DNA of 11,398 nt. Source: Deltaproteobacteria bacterium (GTDB taxonomy: Bacteria > Myxococcota_A > UBA9160). The stretch is from assembly GCA_003520425.1 (NCBI GenBank), contig DOUU01000076.1, forward strand, positions 1-11,398, given 5' to 3'. A program made the position numbers and the translations under genes. Under the pieces are notes generated by a model. The model searched no databases, was not told where the DNA came from, and was given only the letters and a program-made list of their open reading frames with translations. Shown here piece after piece: positions 6,501-11,398 of the stretch (its first letter is position 1; every line of letters starts with the position of its first letter).

Positions 6501-8270
6501 TCAGCGCTTAGAGCCAGGCGCCTCCCCGCTCGTTGCACCAAGCCCGGCCTGCCGAGCCAGATAATGGTTACGGATCACTCGCGCGATTCGGGCACAGAAC
6601 CGATCGCTGCGGCCGGCTTGCCAAGCCGTCTCGATCGACCGGATCTCCGTCGCGAGCTCCGAATCGGCGAACACATCCTGAACCCAGCGCGAGAAGTCTC
6701 CATGCTCGAGATGCGAGTCAAACGTGTGTTCAGGTGCGGCGGATAACATCACGACCAGGTCCTTGAGGCTGCGAGCCCTCTGGCCTGTGGGTACCCCGTT
6801 GTGCACAAACACGAACGCAATTTCGTCGGAGCTGGCTGTCTCGAAGGGCGTGGCCTTGTGCCGCACGTGCGGGGTCACGCGACTCGCGAGGCGGAAGCGT
6901 ACTATTTCACCGCCTGATTCTTCGGCGCCGGGAAGCAGCGCGGCCTCGTCTATCTCGAGATCGCCAAGCGCTGCGCTCCAGTCCTTGGTTGACCGCGCCC
7001 CGCCGACGAGCCTGCGCAGTGCCTCAGCCTCGGTCCCTTCGCTGCAGCCCGTCACCAGCACGGCCTCTGTCGCGGCGAGCACCTCAGAACCTAGCTCGGC
7101 CGCCCGATGGGAAACGAGCATATGACCGCCAGCGCCGAGATCGAGCAAATGGAGCTTTCCCGGATCCAAGAACTGAGCTTCGTCGATCACCAAACGGTGG
7201 GGAAGACCGCTGCGGCGCCGCAGCTCGGCGATTCGCTCGAGTAATGCGCCGACGAACAAGTGTTTCTCATCACGCGGGACCCTCAAGAGGTTCACCACCA
7301 GACTGATGTCGGGATAGGAGAGGACCTGCTCGATCTGGTCAACCGAAGGCCGGCCCTCCTCCTCATTCACAACGATCACCCCGGGCAGACGCTCGAGCGT
7401 CACATAGTCGCCCTCGGGGTCGATCACACACAGGGAATAGTGCTGCAACATCAACTGCTCGCACAGCAGCCCCGCAAGCCAAGACTTCCCTGAATGACGG
7501 TCGCCGACGATCAGCATGTTGCGGCCGCGTGGGGTAAGGGCGAGCGGAGCGCCATCCGGGCGCAGGCCAAGGTAAAGGGCCGGCCCTTTCCCCTGACTAA
7601 GGGAGAAGTTCGGCTGTGTGGTCACGCGATCAATGAACTTCGCCACTGCTGCAGGGCCCATACCTTGCAACACCTCGTCCGCGGCCCGCTGCAGAGCCGG
7701 GCTGCCCCAAGCGACGGCGACTCCGATCTCGCACGCCCGCAGCAGCTCGTGGTCATTCTCTCCATTGCCGACGGCGACTGCATTGTGAAGCGAAACGCGC
7801 AGCACTCGCGCTGCAGCGCGCAGGCCTGTTCTCTTGCTAACCGCTTCAGGCAGCACCATCAAACGCGCCTGGTTAAAGACCAAGACTAGTGGGAGCTCTA
7901 GGTCGTGGATCACGCTCAAGACGGCCTGCGCATATTTCGCCTCCAGCTCGACTAGGCAAGTACCCGCAACGAACGGAATCTTCCGACGGGTGAGCTCTGG
8001 GACGAGGGCTGGCTCCAGTGGGTCGGCGAGTAGGATTTGGCGATCGGAGTCGGGAAAATGGAGAACCGCGCCGTTTTCGGCTACCACCGCATCAAATGCA
8101 TCTAGGCCGCCGGACACGCGCTGTAGGTCGGCAAGGATCCGGCCGGTGACCAACACCAGCAGGACATCTGTGCCGGACACCCTAGCCAGCGCACGGCGCA
8201 CCTCCTCATTGAGCTGATCCCGCTCGGCGATGGTGCCGTCGTAGTCAAGAGCCAGCAGCGTCAACCTCAT
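6501..8270 (-). CDS. HAD phosphatase - HerA/VirB4-like ATPase - DUF5752-like fusion, copy 2
   Basis: This 589-residue fusion has three parts. Residues 1-215 form a Cof/IIB-type HAD hydrolase domain: D9-x-D11-G-T (nucleophile motif), T42-G-R, E65-N-G-A, K146, and G-N169-G-E-N-D173. This group usually hydrolyses phospho-sugars or similar phosphomonoesters. Residues 245-480 form a P-loop ATPase of the DUF87/HerA/VirB4 style: Walker A G256-x4-GKS263, the D284-P-E-G-D motif typical of that clade, and Walker B with D363-E-A. Residues about 495-550 resemble DUF5752, with H520, GDFSRW (524-529) and a D-x-E-L-A pattern. No signal peptide or membrane segment is seen. The start at 8270 is chosen because the protein then begins like its paralogue (MRL-x-LLA-x-D-x-D), with GGGGA just upstream at close spacing; the longer frame starts at 8339 and adds 23 unconserved residues. 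In motif IV the first Asp is Asn169, so activity may be reduced. The cellular role is unknown. Confidence 0.85.
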   Translation of the reverse strand: MRLTLLALDYDGTIAERDQLNEEVRRALARVSGTDVLLVLVTGRILADLQRVSGGLDAFDAVVAENGAVLHFPDSDRQILLADPLEPALVPELTRRKIPFVAGTCLVELEAKYAQAVLSVIHDLELPLVLVFNQARLMVLPEAVSKRTGLRAAARVLRVSLHNAVAVGNGENDHELLRACEIGVAVAWGSPALQRAADEVLQGMGPAAVAKFIDRVTTQPNFSLSQGKGPALYLGLRPDGAPLALTPRGRNMLIVGDRHSGKSWLAGLLCEQLMLQHYSLCVIDPEGDYVTLERLPGVIVVNEEEGRPSVDQIEQVLSYPDISLVVNLLRVPRDEKHLFVGALLERIAELRRRSGLPHRLVIDEAQFLDPGKLHLLDLGAGGHMLVSHRAAELGSEVLAATEAVLVTGCSEGTEAEALRRLVGGARSTKDWSAALGDLEIDEAALLPGAEESGGEIVRFRLASRVTPHVRHKATPFETASSDEIAFVFVHNGVPTGQRARSLKDLVVMLSAAPEHTFDSHLEHGDFSRWVQDVFADSELATEIRSIETAWQAGRSDRFCARIARVIRNHYLARQAGLGATSGEAPGSKR

Positions 8271-8391
8271 ATTTCCCCGCGGCGATTCCCCCACGTCCGG
8301 TAATTGGGGGTTCGAGAGATCTCGAGCGCTGTCCGTCATCGCCCCAGCCGCAATCCCATTGCTCGCTCAGCCCGGCGCAGCTGGGAGGCGA

Positions 8392-8411
8392 CGCTGAGCC
8401 CTCCCTCAGCG
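8392..8411 (-). terminator. Hairpin across the stop codon of HAD-ATPase copy 1
   Basis: On the minus strand CGCTGAG pairs perfectly with CTCAGCG, a 7-bp stem around a GGAGGG loop, and the TGA stop of copy 1 lies inside the 5' arm. No T-run follows, so a full intrinsic terminator is unlikely. It may be a processing or partial attenuation site between the two paralogues, and its purine loop resembles a ribosome binding site. Confidence 0.25.
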
Positions 8412-10124
8412 CTTTGCAACAGAAACAAGGTAACGATCTTCGATCGCTCGGAGGATCGATGCCCGAGCCTCCGAAACAACACTCTCGTTTTCAAGGCTCC
8501 GGATCGTCTCACCGAGCTCGTCATCCCCCAAGACTTCCTCGATCCAACGGTGGAAGTCCCCACGCCGGAGATGAGCAGAGAACACTTCTTCCGGCACTTC
8601 CGAGAGGATGTAAAAGAACTCCCCAACCGTTCGAGCTCGACGATCTGTGGCGCATCCTTGCCGTGTAAAGACGAATTCCTCTCCCGGCCGTACAGGAACG
8701 TCGACGTACTTCTGCCGATGCCGAACATGGCCCGTGCGGCGTGCGTCAATCCGGAAGGAGGTGATCAAGGCGGACTCCGCAGAGCCAGGCAGCAGCAGAA
8801 CTGCCTCGTCGATCTTCAACCCAGTCAGGCTGTCCACCCACTCGGACGAGGGCGGGATGCCCGACACCAGCGCGAGCAGGTCGGCGGCGACACGCCGGTC
8901 CGCCACCTTCCTGACGATGATCACTTCGCTCTGGCTAAGCACGGCCGCGGAGAGGTCAGCCACTCGGTACGTCACCAAGACATACCCACCGAGCTCCGGG
9001 TCGAAGAGCTCTGCATCGTCGGGGGAGCAGAGGAAGTAGTGTGCTTCATCGATTACAACGCGATGCGGCGCACCGAGGGCCCGACGCAACGAGTTGACGC
9101 GCTGGAGGAGTTCCCTGACAAGAGCCGGCTTGGCTCTCGGTGGAAGTGCGGACATGTCCACCACAAGGCTGAGAGCCGGCTGCCGTAGGATCAGCTCCAA
9201 CGCGGCAACGGGATCCTTGTCCTCACGGAGTCGATAGACAATCACGCCGGGCAGCGCGTCAAGGTGCGTGTAGTCGCCTTCTGGATCCAGAATGCACAGC
9301 GAGTAGCGCTTTAGAATCAGTTCCTCGCCGAGCAACCCCGCGAGCCACGACTTCCCTGATTTTGGATCGCCCGCGATCACTGCGTTGCGGCCACGGAGCA
9401 CCACCTCGACCACCTCTCCGGTCTCGCGCCTTCCCATTCGAAGCCTGTGGTGGCCCAAAGGGATTCTGCCCATGCTGAGCAGCTTGCGAATGTATGGCGC
9501 AGCCGCCCAAGGCCCGTCTCCCTGAATGACGTCGTTTGCGTGCGGCTTCAGAGCATCACTGCCCCATCCGACGGCAAGGCCCATTTCGCAGCTGCTTAAC
9601 AACGGCGGATCGTCTCCAGCACCGCTAATCGCGACGGCGTTGTGTAACGAGGCCCCGAGACGCCACGCAGCCTCGCGAAGGCCGTTCGCCCTGCTAGTCC
9701 CGTGCGCGAACACCACGAGGTGATCCTGATCAAGACTGATCCCGTAGGGCAATGCCAGCGCCTGAAGGATCCCGAGCACCTCATGGGACGCAGCCGCAGC
9801 CGCTTCCGCGGTGCAGAGGCCACAGCGATGTGCGACCCCTCGCCGAGTGAGCTCCGCGAGAAGCGCGCCATCCAAGCCTTGGCTGAGAGAGACCGGGCAC
9901 GAGTCTCCAGATACTTGGAGAACAGCGCCGTTCTCAGCGACGATCGCATCGAATAAATCGGGAGCCGGGAGCAGTAGCTGAAGCTCGCTCAGGAAGCGAC
10001 GACTGGTAAGCACCGTCAGTACTCCGCTTCCGCGAGCCTCTCGAAGCGCTTCACTCACATCCTTGTCGATTCGGCCGTCGACGGCGACGGTGTCGAAGTC
10101 CGCCGCGAGCAATCGGAGCCTCAT
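8406..10124 (-). CDS. Degenerate HAD - HerA/VirB4-like ATPase - DUF5752-like fusion, copy 1
   Basis: This 572-residue protein is a full-length paralogue of the next gene and has the same domain order. The N-terminal HAD domain looks damaged at its active site: motif I keeps D9-x-D11 but has T12-V13 instead of G-T; motif II reads T40-S-R instead of T-G-R; the catalytic Lys position is R145; motif IV reads SGAGDD (167-172) in place of GNGEND. The ATPase domain is intact: Walker A G252-x4-GKS259, D280-P-E-G-D, Walker B ending D359-E-A-H. The tail (about 490-545) has the DUF5752-like pattern H518, RGDF (521-524), W527 and GDDEL (533-537). The ATG at 10124 gives motif I at residues 9-11, the usual HAD position. 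The gene is 62 bp after pagL-like and upstream of copy 2, all in one direction, so an operon is likely. I infer a nucleotide-driven or regulatory role rather than phosphatase activity. Confidence 0.88.
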   Translation of the reverse strand: MRLRLLAADFDTVAVDGRIDKDVSEALREARGSGVLTVLTSRRFLSELQLLLPAPDLFDAIVAENGAVLQVSGDSCPVSLSQGLDGALLAELTRRGVAHRCGLCTAEAAAAASHEVLGILQALALPYGISLDQDHLVVFAHGTSRANGLREAAWRLGASLHNAVAISGAGDDPPLLSSCEMGLAVGWGSDALKPHANDVIQGDGPWAAAPYIRKLLSMGRIPLGHHRLRMGRRETGEVVEVVLRGRNAVIAGDPKSGKSWLAGLLGEELILKRYSLCILDPEGDYTHLDALPGVIVYRLREDKDPVAALELILRQPALSLVVDMSALPPRAKPALVRELLQRVNSLRRALGAPHRVVIDEAHYFLCSPDDAELFDPELGGYVLVTYRVADLSAAVLSQSEVIIVRKVADRRVAADLLALVSGIPPSSEWVDSLTGLKIDEAVLLLPGSAESALITSFRIDARRTGHVRHRQKYVDVPVRPGEEFVFTRQGCATDRRARTVGEFFYILSEVPEEVFSAHLRRGDFHRWIEEVLGDDELGETIRSLENESVVSEARASILRAIEDRYLVSVAKR

Positions 10125-10186
10125 CTCGTTATCTCATCCCCCGCCCAATCTCACTCGTTGCCTAGGTGGGACCAAACGAATACGCC

Positions 10187-10891
10187 TCATTTCAAGAAGA
10201 AGGAAGTGCCCAAGAGGAAAAGGCTGGAATTGATTCCGCTGTTCGGCTGCCTGAGACCGGCATTGGAGATATGGTGGAGCCGCCACTCCGCGGTGACCGC
10301 CCAACGAGGTTTGAGAAAGTAGTAGAATCCAAGTCCGCCCTGAACACTGAAGTTGAAGCCGTCGGATTGGCCGTTGAGATCAAGGTCGGTTCCCAGGAGC
10401 CCAGCACCGGCCTCAAGAAATGGAACGATGCGCTCGATCTGCAGGAAGTTGTAGCGAAACAGGAGCGTGGCGCCGCCTGCGAACCCATGCTCCGGGTGGT
10501 ATTCGAAGAGCGAAGCGCCTTCGATTAAGAGATCGAGATTCCCCTTGTACCAACTCCCCTCTCCAAGGGGATCCGTCAGGCCGATCGCCCAGTGCGGCAT
10601 GAAGGCGGCGTATCGAATCTCCTTCAGATTGCCACGATTGGATCCCTCAAGACCGACACCGAACCCGTAGCCCGCCGCGATGGACCACTCCTGCTTCCCA
10701 TAGCCAAATGCAGTCCCACCCGCGTCATTGGCTACAGGCGAAACCGATTCATCTGCCCAACAAGGGGACGAGAGGAGGATGGATATCAAGAGACATACGA
10801 ACAACCTGAGGAGATAGCCGCGAACGAGCCGAGATTCCTGCCGCAGGCTCCAGCTCGATCCGAAGGCGCATCCTAAGGCCCGTTCCAACAT
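10187..10891 (-). CDS. PagL-like lipid A 3-O-deacylase / acyloxyacyl hydrolase
   Basis: This 234-residue protein is probably an outer-membrane beta-barrel of the PagL family, which removes the 3-O-linked acyl chain from lipid A. A long N-terminal region precedes a signal peptide core (about residues 26-42) with a likely cleavage after C-W-A46, leaving a mature protein of about 188 residues. Alternating Gly and aromatic residues through the mature part suit beta strands. Near the C-terminus lies the family signature H207-x-S209-N-A followed by P-N-x-G, with H207 and S209 matching the PagL catalytic His/Ser. The Glu expected about 12 residues after the Ser appears as Asn221, so the third catalytic residue is uncertain. 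The protein ends in a final beta strand with Phe residues near the terminus, as in outer-membrane barrels. The ATG at 10891 has a weak ribosome binding site and the 25-residue n-region is long, but no better in-frame start exists. Confidence 0.82.
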   Translation of the reverse strand: MLERALGCAFGSSWSLRQESRLVRGYLLRLFVCLLISILLSSPCWADESVSPVANDAGGTAFGYGKQEWSIAAGYGFGVGLEGSNRGNLKEIRYAAFMPHWAIGLTDPLGEGSWYKGNLDLLIEGASLFEYHPEHGFAGGATLLFRYNFLQIERIVPFLEAGAGLLGTDLDLNGQSDGFNFSVQGGLGFYYFLKPRWAVTAEWRLHHISNAGLRQPNSGINSSLFLLGTSFFLK

Positions 10892-10896
10892 AGGCT

Positions 10897-10921
10897 ACAC
10901 ACTTTGTGTCGAGATCATCTC
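10897..10921 (-). promoter_or_regulatory. Two adjacent dyads just upstream of the pagL-like gene
   Basis: ACACA-CTT-TGTGT (10897-10909) and GAGAT-C-ATCTC (10911-10921) are both perfect inverted repeats, lying 6 and 20 bp before the ATG. They are placed where an operator or a 5' leader hairpin would act on the pagL-like gene. No convincing -35/-10 pair was identified. Confidence 0.25.
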
Positions 10922-11124
10922 AAAATGCAAGGCATCTTTGACTCTCTCGCCTTCAGGCACCCGGGCCAGGCGTGTGGTGTTTGGCCGTGACTCGGTTCTG
11001 CGCGACGGATGGACTCTGCCTGCCCGGGATTCGGCCTAAGGTGTTGGAGAAAGCCCACGAACTCGCGCGGGTCATCGGCTTGGACCACAAAGGCCCGCGA
11101 GAGCTTCGACTTAGGATATGGCAA
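10915..11124 (-). CDS. Doubtful small ORF, unrecognised
   Basis: This frame of 69 codons begins with TTG. The open frame extends only a few codons further upstream before a stop. Its first about 35 residues look protein-like (a D-D-P-R-E-F-V-G-F-L-Q stretch), then composition becomes basic and irregular. No ribosome binding site or known domain is seen. It may be a fragment of a longer decayed gene or of a repeated element. Confidence 0.2.
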   Translation of the reverse strand: MPYPKSKLSRAFVVQADDPREFVGFLQHLRPNPGQAESIRRAEPSHGQTPHAWPGCLKARESKMPCILR

Positions 11125-11217
11125 AGGGTTTTCGCCGAGTTCGCTTCATCTGTCTGCCTTGGCAACGAACCGAGACGTCCAGGCCGCGTCACTTGATACC
11201 AACATGTCGTCGCGTGT

Positions 11218-11357
11218 GATCCTTTGACACGCCCTGATCTCGGTCTCAGGTGTGCGAAATCTATCTTGAGGTTCCCGCCGCGCTACGCAATTTCGGCAAG
11301 AGCCAGTACTACCCGGCCTCGGCGGGCCTTCATAGGCGAATTTGCGAGTCAAAGGAT
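11218..11357. repeat. Inverted repeat pair bounding about 140 bp
   Basis: ATCCTTTGACACGC at 11219-11232 is repeated in inverted orientation as GCGAGTCAAAGGAT at 11344-11357, with 13 of 14 bases matching. The interior of about 110 bp has no gene. This is compatible with a miniature inverted-repeat element or a bipartite binding site. No flanking target duplication was evident. Confidence 0.3.
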
Positions 11358-11398
11358 GATGGCGCGCCCTCCATGAGACCGTTATCTGCCAGATTGAT

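Larger units (their letters stand above)
10892..11398. other. 507-bp region upstream of pagL-like gene, no firm gene
   Basis: No gene is convincingly supported. The first about 30 bp hold two short dyads that may regulate the pagL-like gene. A minus-strand frame (11124-10915) reads protein-like in its first half but starts only with TTG and has no good ribosome binding site. The right end contains a near-perfect inverted repeat pair at 11218-11232 and 11344-11357. Fragments of a small mobile or repeated element are possible. Confidence 0.4.

Noticed and set aside
8271..8339. 23-residue N-terminal extension of HAD-ATPase copy 2
   Set aside because: It is not matched in the paralogue and would push HAD motif I unusually far from the N-terminus. 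The ATG at 8270 is preferred, though the longer form cannot be excluded.
8304..9188. A plus-strand open frame of 294 codons opposite HAD-ATPase copy 1
   Set aside because: It lies antisense to a gene with intact ATPase motifs and shows no domain or ribosome binding site.
11224..11252. A TTGACA box that could be a -35 element
   Set aside because: No acceptable -10 hexamer follows at 16-18 bp, and no gene starts downstream on that strand within the window.

Overview
The window comes from a high-GC Gram-negative bacterium. The outer-membrane efflux lipoprotein and the PagL-type lipid A deacylase both need an LPS outer membrane. The sequence alone does not fix the taxon; Pseudomonadota, Myxococcota, Desulfobacterota or an uncultured relative would all fit. 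Six protein genes are well supported. A seventh reading frame (minus strand, 3670-4785) is convincing but unrecognised. No tRNA, rRNA, CRISPR array or complete insertion sequence was seen.

Layout. (1) Positions 2-3327, plus strand: the 3' part of a FUSC-family inner-membrane exporter, whose 5' end lies outside the window, followed after 53 bp by a TolC-like outer-membrane efflux lipoprotein. No periplasmic adaptor gene lies between or after them. (2) 3328-3669: a convergent spacer holding two hairpins and what looks like the broken 3' end of a group II intron on the minus strand. (3) 3670-10891: all genes on the minus strand. In transcription order they are a PagL-like outer-membrane enzyme (10891-10187), two tandem paralogues that fuse a HAD phosphatase domain to a HerA/VirB4-like P-loop ATPase and a DUF5752-like tail (10124-8406 and 8270-6501), a phosphate acetyl/butyryltransferase (6154-5198) and the unrecognised gene (4785-3670). 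(4) 10892-11398: no firm gene, with small inverted repeats and one short doubtful frame.

The most unusual element is the tandem pair of HAD-ATPase fusions. Both keep a full set of ATPase motifs. The downstream copy keeps most HAD catalytic motifs, while the upstream copy has lost several of them, so the pair may work as one catalytic and one regulatory subunit. The spacing to pagL (62 bp) and between the copies (66 or 135 bp, depending on the start) is compatible with co-transcription. The gaps around the phosphotransacylase are larger (346 and 412 bp), have no certain gene, and may hold decayed coding sequence. The usual partners of this phosphotransacylase type, an N-terminal MaoC domain and an acetate kinase gene, are absent from the window.
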